Assembly (NCBI GenBank): GCA_021464415.1
Contig: CM038471.1
Location: 13,266,373 to 13,330,372 of the forward strand
Source of the DNA: Lonicera japonica
Taxonomy: Eukaryota > Streptophyta > Magnoliopsida > Dipsacales > Caprifoliaceae
Direction: 5' to 3'
DNA length: 64,000 nucleotides
The notes under the pieces were generated by a model. The model was not told where the DNA came from. It saw only the letters and a list, made by a program, of their open reading frames with translations, and did no database searches. The translations under genes and the position numbers were made by a program. Position 1 is the stretch's first letter. The number at the start of each line of letters is the position of its first letter. Below, piece by piece: positions 26,292 to 37,479 of this stretch.

Positions 26292-28070
26292 TGTGTGAAC
26301 CTTGTAGAGGGGTGAGCCCCCTGCTCTAGCGAAGTGCACTAGCCGCGTAGAGGGTGAGCCCTTTCTTTAATAGGATTGGGAACCGTGTAGAGGGTGAGCC
26401 CCTACTTTAACGGGATTGGGAACCGTGTAGAGGGTGAGCCCTGCCTTAACGGGATTGGGAACCATGTAGAGGGTGAGCCCCTGCCTTAACAGGATTGGGA
26501 ACCGTGTAGAGGGTGAGCCCCTGCCTTAACGGGATTTGAGAACCGTGTAGAGGGTGAGCCCCTGCCTTAACGGGATTGGGAACCGTGTAGAGGGTGAGCC
26601 CCTGCCTTAACGGGATTTGAGAACCGTGTAGAGGGTGAGCCCCTGCCTTAACGGGATTTGGGAACCGTGTAGAGGGTGAGCCCCTGCCTTAACAGGATTT
26701 GAGAACCGTGTAGAGGGTGAGCCCCTGCCTTAACGGAATTGGGAACCGTGTAGAGGGTGAGCCCCTGCCTTAACGGGATTGGGAACCGTGTAGAGGGTGA
26801 GCCCCTGCCTTAACGGGATTTGGGAACCGTGTAGAGGGTGAGCCCCTGCCTTAACGGGATTGTGAACCGTGTAGAGGGTGAGCTCCTGCTTTAACGGGAT
26901 TAGGAACCGTGTAGAGGGTGAGTCCCTGTTTTAACGGGATTTGGAACCGTGTAGAGGGTGAGCCCCTGCCTTAACGGGATTTGGGAACCGTGTAGAGGGT
27001 GAGCCCCTGCTTTAACGGGATTGTGAACCGTGTAGAGGGTGAGCTCCTGCTTTAACGGGATTAGGAACTGTGTAGAGGGTGAGCCCCTGTTTTAACGGGA
27101 TTTGGAACCGTGTAGAGGGTGAGCCCCTGCCTTAACGGGATTGGGAACCGTGTAGAGGGTGAGACCCTGCCTTAACGGGATTTGAGAACCGTGTAGAGGG
27201 TGAGCCCCTGCCTTAACGGGATTGGGAACCGTGTAGAGGGTGAGCCCCTGCCTTAACGGGATTGGGAACCGTGTAGAGGGTGAGCCCCTGCCTTAACGGG
27301 ATTTGGGAACCGTGTAGAGGGTGAGCCCCTGCTTTAACGGGATTGGGAACCGTGTAGAGGGTGTGCCCCTGCCTTAACGGGATTGGGAACCGTGTAGAGG
27401 GTGAGCCCCTGCCTTAACGGGATTGGGAACCGTGTAGAGGGTGAGCCCCTGCCTTAACGGGATTTGGGAACCGTGTAGAGGGTGAGCCCCTGCCTTAACG
27501 GGATTGAGAACCGTGTAGAGGGTGAGCCCCTGCCTTAACGGGATTGGGAACCGTGTAGAGGGTGTGCCCCTGCCTTAACGGGATTGAGAACCGTGTAGAG
27601 GGTGAGCCCCTGCCTTAACGGGATTGAGAACCGTGTAGAGGGTGAGCCCCTGCCTTAACGGGATTTGGGAACCGTGTAGAGGGTGAGCCCCTGCCTTAAC
27701 GGGATTGAGAACCGTGTAGAGGGTGAGCCCCTGCTTTAACGGACTTGTGAACCGTGTAGAGGGTGAGCCCCTGCTTTAACGGGATTTGGGAACCGTGTAG
27801 AAGGTGAGCCCCTACTTTAACGGGATTTGGGAACCGTGCTTGTGAACCGTGTAGAGGGTGAGCCCCTGCTTTAACGGACTTGTGAACCGTGTGGAGGGTG
27901 AGCCCCTGCTTTAACGGACTGTGTGAACTGTGCTTGTGAACCGTGTAGAGGGTGAGCCCCTGCTTTAACGGACTTGTGAACCGTGTAGAGGGTGAGCCCC
28001 TGCTTTAACGGACTGTGTGAACTGTGCTTCTGAACCGTGTAGAGGGTGAGCCTCTACTTTAACGGATTTG
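26292..28070. repeat. Minisatellite with a 40-41-bp unit, about 40 copies
   Basis: Head-to-tail units containing CCGTGTAGAGGGTGAGCCCC, then 'tgccttaacgggatt', mostly 40-41 bp long and differing by a few bases. Units at the right end (27720-28070) are rearranged, with 'ggacttgtgaa' variants and a repeated 'actgtgctt(g/c)tgaa'. On the - strand it lies just upstream of the 3' LTR, the place where Tat-lineage elements are known to carry tandem repeats. No ORF runs through it. Confidence 0.92.
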
Positions 28071-28092
28071 TATGGTGTATGCTAGCTAAGAA

Positions 28093-28395
28093 TTGATGGT
28101 ATGATGATTGATGGCCTGCTGAGGAGATGAGAATTCCTACTAGATAGGATAAAGGCTGAGAGTTGATGATCTGCTGAGAATATGAGAACTCCTACTGGCT
28201 TGGATAATGGTTGATGTGCGGATTGAAGATTTGCTACGAAAATGAGAATTCCTACTGGCTAGGATAATGGCTGAGGGTTAATGCTCTGCTGAGGATATGA
28301 GAACTCCTAGTGGCTTGGATAATGGTTGATGTGCGGATTGATGATTTGCTACGAAAATGAGAATTCCTACTGGCTAGGATAATAGATGGGGGTTG
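28093..28395. repeat. Tandem array with a unit of about 58 bp in higher-order pairs
   Basis: About five units containing 'gagaa(t/c)tcctactggct' followed by 'ggataatgg'. Alternate units are most alike, giving a period of about 117 bp. It adjoins the 41-bp minisatellite inside the same retrotransposon. Confidence 0.75.
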
Positions 28396-28468
28396 ATGCT
28401 GCGGAGGTGAGAGTCTCTGAGAAGACATAGAGAGAGAGTTCTGGTGTGATATTTTTTCTTTCTTCTTG

Positions 28469-28499
<31 letters not shown>

Positions 28500-29248
28500 G
28501 TACTTTTGGCTGGCCTCTTTTTCCTTGAGAAATGATCAAGTTACGTTCTCTCTGTTCTTGAAACTTCGTGTATGAATTTTGGACTTTGCCTCTTGCTCAG
28601 CTTCCGTGACATTTTTTTTCTCTTGTCACTAGGGTACGATTCTGCTTATTGTTTCCTGACTTCGCGAAAGAAGAATTTTTTGTGCCTGCATCATTTTCTG
28701 TTTTTCGATGCCCTTATTCCTCCTTGATTGATTAAAAGCTTTTTGATACAGCCTTTTTTTCAGCTTACTTTTTTTCTTTTGCATGGTCAGCAGCCTTCCT
28801 CACCCAAGACGTAGCCCTGGGCTTTTTAGCCTAGCTGTCACTCTTGGTGTGGCTCTCGCTGCCATCTTTTTTCCTTTTTTTGTTTTTTTTCAATATTCAT
28901 TTCTTTTGGCACTGTGGGATTTATCCTCTTTTCTACTCTTTCAATTTTTTCTTGTACCCATTTTGTTTCTTCTCACTTTGTCAGGTTTTCGTGGGCATCA
29001 TCGTCCTTGCGATTCTGAGAATGTTTACTTTGAAAGTTTGCATTTGACATCGTCGTGCTGTGTTTGTGATTTTCGGTCCGAGAACCTTTGGGAACGTATC
29101 TTGAAGATTTCTTGGGCGTGGAGAAGCTAGGCCAAAAGTCCTTTTTGTGGGGGCTTGGTCCCTGCGTTTTTACGAAATTTCTCATTCCAGTCTTTCTCTC
29201 TATCTTTCTCTCAAAAAGGGGGTTTTTTGGTTTTGGAGAAGGCTTGAG

Positions 29249-29411
29249 TTTGCCTGTAGGAAGGGCTTGGATTGGATTGGTGCCTATAGAAAGGGTTTGG
29301 ATTAAATTGGTGCCTGTGGAAGGGCTCTGGATTGGTGCCTATAGAAAGGGCTTGGATTGGTGCCTATAGAAAGGGCTTGGGATTTGATTGATGCCTGTAG
29401 AAAGGGCTTGT
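29249..29411. repeat. Short tandem array (unit about 28 bp)
   Basis: Repeats of 'gtgcct(a/g)tagaaagggct' plus 'tggatt' in the interior of the young retrotransposon. About six imperfect copies are present. Confidence 0.7.
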
Positions 29412-29416
29412 GAAGT

Positions 29417-29655
29417 TATTTGACTATCTGGGAGACTTTGTGATTGTGTTTTTCCTCTCTAGGAGGATATGTGGAGTGATTTGCCTCTCTGGGATACTTT
29501 GTCAAATGATTGACCTCTCTGGGAGAAAAAGTGAAGTGATTTGACTCTCTGGGAGACGTTGTGATTGTGTTTTTCCTCTCTAGGAGGACATGTGGAGTGA
29601 TTTGCCTCTCTGGGAGACTTTGTGAAATGATTGACCTCTCTGGGAGAAAAAGTGA
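29417..29655. repeat. Tandem array of 'ctctgggaga' units
   Basis: Units of about 30-33 bp ('gtgatttgcctctctgggag' type) arranged in a repeat of about 120 bp that occurs twice. It lies in the non-coding interior of the young retrotransposon. Confidence 0.7.
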
Positions 29656-30289
29656 TCTTATCATGACGATCTGGTTGGTGATGGTGGTGTGACTAATCAT
29701 CGAGGTATATACCAGGATGCGGTGGTGAAGATTGTCTGGTAGGCCATGGAGCTTAGTGCCTATGTATTCTTGGACTGGTGCGCGGTACACTTATGCAAGT
29801 GTTCATGTGTGTGCATTATGCAAATGCTTATGCCATGCTTCCCTAAAATTTCGAGTATTCGCATACTTCTTAAATCATCGCACCAACATTGTAAAAACTT
29901 GGTTTTGAAAAGGTTTCGAATCTTGAGTTGCCTGATTTATGGAGTATGTTACGCTACTTGAAATTACCTAAATGCAGATGCATGCAAGACCGACAATTTT
30001 CCGAGAACATAGCAACAGTGAAAAGACAAATATTGATTTTTGGTCAATCAGTGAGTGAGCGTAAGGTGATAAGAGAAATGGAGTGCTGCCGACTTGAGAT
30101 TTTGCTGATCTTGTGTCATGCTTCCATCTTTGACAAGTTGCTATCTTCCTCGATTCCGTGTGCGTTACTGCTTTTTGCTCTTACCCTCAATCTCAGGAGG
30201 CTTACCGATATTCTTCAGAGGTAGAATTTCTGATTCTGTTGATAAGACGACCATGGGGTTGTGATGGTGTGGGTTAAGCCACCCTTAGT

Positions 30290-30700
30290 GCAAATGATAA
30301 ATGGAGAGGCTAGTCTTGGGGGAGTGGGTCGGGTCTTATTGTCGATACCCTCAGTAGATGTACCCTTGGTAGATGTACCCTTGCCACCCTCAATATGTGT
30401 GAATGATGATGGTGAGGCTAGTCTTCGGGGAGTTGTTCTGGTCTTCTTGTCGAAATCTTTACTGCATATACCCTTGGCACCCTCAGTGTATGCGAGCGAT
30501 GATGGTAAGGCTGTTTGGGTCTTCTTGTCGATACCCTCAGTAGATGTACCCTTGGCACCCTCAATATGTGTGAACAATGATGGTGAGGCTAGCCTTCAGG
30601 GAGCTGTTCGGGTTTTCTTGTCGACACCCTCAGTGCATATATCCTCTGATCCTCAGTGTATGTGAATGATGATGGTAAGGCTAGTCTTCGGGGAACTGTT
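30290..30700. repeat. Tandem array with a unit of about 85-130 bp
   Basis: About four diverged units carrying 'gatggt(g/a)aggctagtcttc', 'cttcttgtcgataccctcag' and 'tacccttggcaccctcaat'. On the - strand, 30215-30577 is open and would give a repeated THIEGAKGTSTEGIDKKTR-like peptide. Because the units are repeats in a defective element, I do not call it a gene. Confidence 0.7.
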
Positions 30701-31260
30701 ATGATCTACATCAAGGATGGCTTAAGGATTATGGTTTTGAAGGGGCTGGTTATGTTTAGGGTTCAACCAGGCTATTTCGGGATCTTGCGGCGGTAGTACA
30801 ACGATGTTGGCAAGGGCCACAGGAAGTGGGTGGTTGATGTTGGCAGGAACTAGGATAATGTATTATAGATTGTTAGGTGGAGCTACTGGGTCTCGAGTTT
30901 GGTTGCCTTCGGTTGGGTATGGATTTGGATTGGATTGGTTTGGTTCAGCAGGTATTCTGACAGCGATTAGGGCTCAAGATGGGCTTGGGTGGCCACTTGG
31001 TGATCTTTCATGATGGCTACAAACTCGATCAGATCGTGAATTAGATGATAGAGGTGTTCAAGGGTTAAGGTGCCACCCTCGGTTTGTGGGAGAACGGGAC
31101 CAGGCGGAGGACCCGCTGCATGAGAAGCTTCACCTTAATTACCCTCAGTATCGTCGACCCTGATTTGATGAAGTAGTAGCTCAGTGTTGCAATGAGGAGG
31201 CATGATCGGTAGTGAATCTGATCTCGTGAGTCGTCTAGTTTGCCAGCAGTAGATAATCGG
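30700..31260 (-). pseudogene. Gag-like N-terminal remnant of the young element
   Basis: On the - strand, starting near 31250, a reading frame gives a Pro/Gly-rich segment (AGPPPGPVLPQTEGG) followed by an amphipathic stretch, LEHLYHLIHDLIEFVAIMKD, and then a stop near 30990. Its composition and place behind the primer-binding site resemble the Gag N-terminus of Tat-lineage elements. No capsid core or zinc knuckle follows. The call is tentative. Confidence 0.4.
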
Positions 31261-32327
31261 AGTGTTGTGAAGAATGGGGAGAAAGAAGTCGGGGATTTGA
31301 CCGAAAAATCAATATTTTGCCATGGGTTGCATAATTCTCGGAAAATTGTGACTCGACAGAAAAATAAAATCGAAAATCACTTTTTGGTGATAAGACAAAA
31401 ATAGACCGACAGCAACAACTTGAGAGCCCCGTGGATAGGTTTAGGGTAGGAATATGAATTCCCGGGTTGCCCTTATAACCTTCCGATTTTAAAAATTAAT
31501 TTTTGAAAAATTCATTTTAGAAAATGACTCGGTTTTTTTTAAAAAGATTTTGAAAAAACAATTTTTAAAAATCGGGAAGTTCTCTCCTCTTAGAGTTGCT
31601 TTACATGGAAATAGTGACAGGGAAATTCTCACTAACGAGTTTTAGTGAGGGATTTCTACGGACTGGGGTTGGACAGCCACCGGCCGTACTTGCCAAACCA
31701 AGAGTTGGTATGTATGACAAGGCCTTTTGTTCACTAGTCTCACGACCGACGGTCAAGAAAACATGCAGAAATTCGTGTGTACTAGGCTGACACATCCTAT
31801 ATGCAAGCGTGGTTGAAAGGGGTAAGGTTTAAGGCTCCCTCCTATTTGGCTAGGTCTTGCTATATACCCGAAGGGCGAGTACGTGCAAGGACCTTTTGAT
31901 ATACATTCTGGGTACGTGAGTGTTCTCGTCACTCGATATACCTCAGTTTGGTACTTGGCCAAGGAGAGTGGTCCCATGCGCTTTCGGCTAGTGTAGACCC
32001 GCAAGTCCACGGCCTAATCAAGACTTTGGTCTCGAGGTTGATAGGGTAAATTCACACTCGCGATAATGCATGATGATAGTGGGTGCGTGCAAAATAACAA
32101 TTATGAAGGTACATTATGAAGAACGCTTTAGGGTTTGTTCGAGTACTTTCAAATTTTATTTATGAAAAGTTTTTCCTCAAACAATTATTACAAATAAAAA
32201 AAGGAATCAAGGTATCTACCTAAATCGCATCTATGTTATCCTAAGACTAAGGCCAAAAAAGAAAGCATGCAAACATAAATAATTATCCACGCATATTCTA
32301 CTCTTGTTTAGAGTCTAATCCTCTTAC

Positions 32328-32346
32328 GTCCCCAGCAGAGTCGCCA
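32328..32346 (-). promoter_or_regulatory. Primer-binding site of the young element
   Basis: The - strand reads TGGCGACTCTGCTGGGGAC, one base after the end of the 5' LTR (32348). The leading TGG pairs with a tRNA 3'-CCA end. From memory, Ogre/Tat elements use an Arg-tRNA type site like this one. Confidence 0.8.
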
Positions 32347-32347
32347 C

Positions 32348-34397
32348 TGTGAGAACCCGCGTTCTCGACGCCCGGGGGGTCCTCGTGGGCGGCGATTCCT
32401 TTTGTTGATTTGGAAATTAGGTTTTGAAAAGAATAAGAGTCGCCAGTTTGTTTTACTAAACAAACAAAAAGGTTCGTGTAAAAGAGACGTATTTATGGGG
32501 TAAATATCCTCTTATACACAATGTATGCGAAACCAGTTGATTCGAAGGTTCGGGGATTAAGTTACGAATCGGGAAGGTATTAGGCACCCAATTCGCCCTT
32601 TCGGTCTCTTGAGTAGGATATGCGTGTGTTATAATTCAGTTCTTGCATGCTATTTCCATTACTTTACAGCTTTCCGTACTTACCTTAGAAATCGGGATTT
32701 TAGGGTTGGGATGAAAACGATGTGTTTCCTAATTCACCCATGATTATGAAAATAAGTGTGTGTGTGTGATTTGAAAAAGAGAGTTTGATAATAATAGATG
32801 CAATGAAAAAAGTGATTTTGTAAAGCATTGGGCTTTTTGGAAACTGATTTAATGTGGAATCTTATATTCGATATTATATGAGGCGAGTTGACCGATCGTA
32901 TACCATAGTCTATAGATTAAACCGGTATAGATGGCACCAGTGCTCTCATAATCGAGTATTTATCACATACACACCGCAATCTATGAGTTAGATTGGATAT
33001 ATAGCGATTATCGATTCCTTCGTATAATAATGCCGCTAATCCGAACTTTTGGAAAAGTAAGAAAATAATAATACTATTTTGGAATTGGATTAGGGTTTAT
33101 TATACGCCTTTAGTTTTGAAAACAACTTGAAAAAGGGTTTTGAAAAGCTATTAAGTAATAAAAATTATGCAAACAAGAGTATGAATTATAAAACTGACGA
33201 ATAAATAAAAGAAGAGAGAGAAAATTATACCTGAGCCTTCTTGGAAGGAGAGAATAAGGATCTCTTGGTGTGTACCACGAAATTCCCTTGATTGTTGATG
33301 ATAATAATGAATGGAGGGGGGTCTATTTATAGTTGAAGAAAATACTTGGAGAGCAAGAAAAGAGCTTGCAACTAGGACTCTTGGAAATTATCGCGAGGCC
33401 TTCCCACCGTTGGATCATCCTGATTTTTGGATATGTGTTGTAAATAGGAATATTCTAGATTTTGTAAAAATTTCAGGTCGATCGGATTTCGGGAAGGTTC
33501 CCTTTCGTTATGATTGGTACGAAGAGTTTGTGTCCGCGTAGGAAAGGTACTTGTTGTAGACAAGGTCCCTTGTTTGCACGAGAAGTCAGGTTCTAACCGT
33601 TGGATCAGGCTGAATTTTGGATATGTATTTCCAATATAAGTCTTTTACACCCTGTAAAAATTTGAGGACGATCGGAGTTCGGGAAGGACTCGGTCTCCTT
33701 GGCTTGGTACAAAGAGTTTGTTCCCGCGTAGGAAACGTACTTGCGTACAACTATCTCGAGAACTAAACTTCCAACCGTTGGATTATTCTGAATTTTTGAC
33801 ATGTTTTCCCTCCAAATGTTTTCTAGCTCGTGTCCAAATTTGAGGCCAATCAGAATTCGGGAAGGCCACTATTTATTTTAATTTGCTACGAAGGACATTT
33901 CAACTGGAATTGCACGGTAGACAAATTGATTCTTGAGGACCCCACGTCCGACAAAGCTGAAATTTTAATATGCTCTTCCTCACAATAAGTCCTATCCACT
34001 TACCAAACTTCAAACCATTTTAACATCGACAAGACCTCCATTTGACCACCCGAAATAAACTCGCGATTTTCTGAATTTTCGGAGATCCGACCGTCGGATT
34101 TAGTTGATTTTCGAGTATGTTACTCCTTTTGATAATTTCCAACAACTCTCAAAGTTTGAGGATGATCCAAAGTACGTGACTCTCCTTTCACAAGTTTCCA
34201 GGAGTTTTGACGGTTTTTCGATTCCGACAATTTTCGATAATTCTGTGACTCCTCATCCGGGGTCCTTTCGACTTTCTTCTTTGACCTGTATCACATGTAC
34301 ATAGTTTTTGTGCATCCAAAAATGCTCGTGCATGCATACGTGTTCATTTCTTTGAAAATTAGGATTCTTGCGGGGGTCGCAAAATGAGGTGTTCACA
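32348..34397 (-). repeat. 5' LTR of the young element
   Basis: 2050 bp, matching 24046-26095 except at about seven positions, mostly transitions. The TATA box is at 33323-33332 on the - strand, and the primer-binding-site-like TGGCGACTCT is at 32436-32445 (- strand). Confidence 0.92.
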
Positions 34398-34402
34398 ATA
34401 GT

Positions 34403-35628
34403 TCTTCCTCTTAAATGGATATGAATATATGATTACTCTCGGTATTCTCTTTTAGATTTTATCTTAAGACCAAAATATCCCTTTTACTTACCAAGACAAC
34501 TTTTTTTCATTTATATTTTTTTTAAAGATTTTTTTTGTTATTAAACTACTTCTTGTAACAGCATTGTTCTTAAAACATTCTATTTATTAATACAAAAGTA
34601 TAATAACCTACTTACATTTTAAAATTAGTTAAAATGCAAGTATTTATTTCATCAGCAAATATAGTACACAACTCCTAATACATCTTTGTTGAAATTTCTA
34701 TTTCTTCCATTATTTATTCGTTCCCTCCCTATTTATTCATTCTTTATTCCATAGCTTAACTTGTTCCCAACTTATGGACTACCTGAAAAATAGTTATAAT
34801 AAGAGTGAGCTTCATAAGCCCTGTGAGAAAATTCTTAATTTCTATTCCAAGGGTTGGCAAAATATTATTAAGTCGTAAAATGTTTACTATAATTAAAGAA
34901 AGAATATTGCAGAGTATGTTTTCATAATGTAAAATTTAAAAGGCATCACAAAATAAGTTTTCACATGAATATTAGAAATAATACATAATTAATATTCTAC
35001 TTCTAAAGTCAACAAATAGCCCCCGTTGACTAGGTTCCAATATTTCACTTTCCAATCAAATGATTGGCTAATAATAAACTAGTTCTGAAAGACGCTGGTA
35101 TTCGGCACACCACCCAATTATTCCTAGGGTGATACAAATCAATTCATAGAAGTAGTTTTCCCATAATATCAATACATCATTATCAGCATATCCATATTTA
35201 GCCGTTGTAAAAACAATAAATAATTGCATTGTAATAGTACATAATAATAGTTTACATAAGTCTTAAAATAGGGCATAAGTACTACTCACCTTAATTAGTT
35301 TGCTTAAGTTTTTAACCTTGTATCTTTGGGTCCTAACTTACGCATTATAAAATATTTAATATATTAAAAGATTCATATGAGTCCTACACTAATATTTTAC
35401 TGGCAACTACGAAAGTCTCCATTCATGCATATATTTTATTTGTAAATAGTATGGTAGGCATATATATATGTACGGTTATAACAAAAGTGAAGAATTCTTT
35501 TTCTTTTAATAATATTAATATATATATATATATATATGAGTATGATAATGAAAGACCACTTACCTTCCCCCTCTTTTTTTTAATGGGCAATATACTCCTC
35601 ACGTGGATGATTCCTCTCTCTCTTTACT
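34403..35628. other. AT-rich intergenic DNA
   Basis: No supported gene or clear mobile-element boundary. A TA-rich microsatellite lies at about 35516-35537. Confidence 0.4.
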
Positions 35629-35870
35629 CTTATGTCCCATTTTCTCACTTTGTTTGGTGTGTGCCTAATATAATATGGAAACCTTTTATAACCCAAATTT
35701 CACCCATAGAGTCATTACTTACTAGATCTTTTACAGCCAAGTACTCCTATGTCCCAGTTTCTCACTTTGTTTGGTGTGTGCCTAATATAATATGGGAACC
35801 TTTTATAACCTAAATTTCACCCATATAATAATTACTTACTAGATCTTTTACAGCCAAGTGCCATCATTTC
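35629..35870 (+). repeat. Direct duplication of about 121 bp
   Basis: Two adjacent copies (about 35629-35749 and 35750-35870) share 'tctcactttgtttggtgtgt', 'gcctaatataatatgg' and 'actagatcttttacagccaa', with few differences. A reading frame over both copies (35451-35813) arises from the repeat and is not a gene. Confidence 0.8.
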
Positions 35871-36042
35871 ACTACCCCTTTCATTTCTACCCTCCACGTG
35901 GCATCCCCCCTTCTATCCTTATCTTTTTTTTCTTTTTTTTAGTGTGACTCAAATTCTTACGGTGTGGATTTCTAAATTAATTTTTATCTACTACTAATTT
36001 TGTATACCCGAAATTATTTTCATGTGTATTTTGGAATGGGTA

Positions 36043-36066
36043 TTACTCTTCTTCTTCTTCTTCTTC

Positions 36067-36139
<73 letters not shown>

Positions 36140-36152
36140 CATCTTCTTATTT
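36043..36152. repeat. (TTC)n-(TTA)n microsatellite
   Basis: A compound trinucleotide repeat: TTC repeats run directly into about 25 TTA units, then TATCATCATCTTC. Confidence 0.95.
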
Positions 36153-36514
36153 TAAATACATATGATGCTTTTCACAGTACCTAATAATAAAAAATTAAAA
36201 TTTTTAAGACTTATTTTTGAATTTTATAAAATAAAAAATATTTTAAAAATTACACGTATTTCACTTCTATTCTCATTTGAACCAAATATAAAGAACTAAT
36301 TCAATATTTCAAGAAAGAAAATTTCTATCTGAGATAAATATTCGCAAGGCATCTTAGATGTCAAGAAAAAAGATTTTCCGGAATTTAGTATATCCATTAC
36401 ATTCTTAAAACTTAAAACAAATGCGTCTTAAATGTGAAAGTAATACTCGCGTGCTTATAGATTTAAACCCGCGGCTAACCTATAGGTAATTAAACGTGGT
36501 ATGTAAAATAAAAT

Positions 36515-36979
36515 GGGGGAGGGGGTGGGGGTAAATGTACCCCATATTTTGTCACAAACACTACTTGAATTTTATGTATTATTAAAAAAATAATCCTTGC
36601 TACCCTCTCCTTTCACCTCTCTTTACCCAATGTTAAAAATAATGGTTGTCCAATATAAGACAAGTTAGCATGAAGACAGTCTGCTATGACAAGCCGAGTG
36701 GTCCTTTACAGTTAGTATAACTAGAGACAAGGATATCTCCTTATGGGCAGTAGGCTCATTTATCGTGCAACTTCCATTTGCCCAATGCTAGCCGAGCGTT
36801 GAAATTGATATTCGGTCATCTTTAGTTGAGTAAGAATGAGTTTTTTCGATATAATAAGATAGAGTAAAATTTGAAGATGTTAAGTAAGGTGGTGTGTTTG
36901 TAATAAAAAATTAAAATAAAAAAGCATAAGATATAAAGGGTGTATGTGACAAAATATGAAATGCATTTATCAAACCCCC
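36515..36979. mobile_element. MITE with terminal inverted repeats
   Basis: The left end contains GGGGGTAAATGTACCCC then CATATTTTGTCACAAACAC. The right end, in reverse, contains GATAAATGCATTT then CATATTTTGTCACATACACC. That makes TIRs of about 35-40 bp. G-runs blur the exact ends and I cannot fix a target duplication. It is non-coding. Confidence 0.6.
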
Positions 36980-37479
36980 AAAAAAATAACACACTTTTTT
37001 AACCGTCTCGAATTTGAATAGGTCAAAAAAAATATAATAGTATATATATAAAATAGGAGGAATGAGAAGGATTTTTTGTTAGATTGCCACGTGCATGTGT
37101 TGCATTTACTCTCCCTTTTTTTAATTATAGTTGACTTCTAACTTTTTTTCTCCTTTTTTTGTGTGCATTTACTCCCTCTTTAATTAGAACCCAAGTCCAT
37201 TTCTCTCACACATAAGTTAATCTATTTCCGATACAATCTACAATTCAATTTTTTAACCTATTTCCAATGTAATCCCAATCCAATTTTTGTTTTAAAAAAA
37301 ATTGTGAAGTTAATAAAAAAATAATAAGAGTTTTTTTTTGACACCTTTTAATATACCAAGAAAAAAAAGTTGACATATTTTTAACTTTATAACTAATCAT
37401 TTTATCTTAATACACCCGCGTATAGTGTGAGAGTTACAAACTAGTAAAATAAGTAATGGGTAAAAAAAAAGGAAAAAAA

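Larger units (their letters stand above)
24046..34397 (-). mobile_element. Young non-autonomous Tat/Ogre-like LTR retrotransposon (LARD type)
   Basis: Two 2050-bp LTRs (24046-26095 and 32348-34397) surround 6252 bp of internal DNA. The target duplication is perfect: atagt at 24041-24045 and 34398-34402. I count about 7 substitutions between the LTRs (0.34%), so insertion is recent. The internal side of the right LTR carries the primer-binding site TGGCGACTCTGCTGGGGAC on the - strand, which sets the orientation. No protease, RT, RNase H or integrase is present. Only a gag-like fragment and five tandem arrays fill the interior. Mobilisation must therefore have used proteins from a related element. 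LTR ends and the primer-binding site fit the Tat/Ogre lineage. Confidence 0.92.

Noticed and set aside
26292..28070. CRISPR-like regular repeat array
   Set aside because: Units are contiguous with no unique spacers and lie inside a plant retrotransposon; it is a minisatellite.
28783..29130. 115-codon hydrophobic ORF
   Set aside because: T-rich non-coding interior of the young retrotransposon; hydrophobicity follows from the T-richness.
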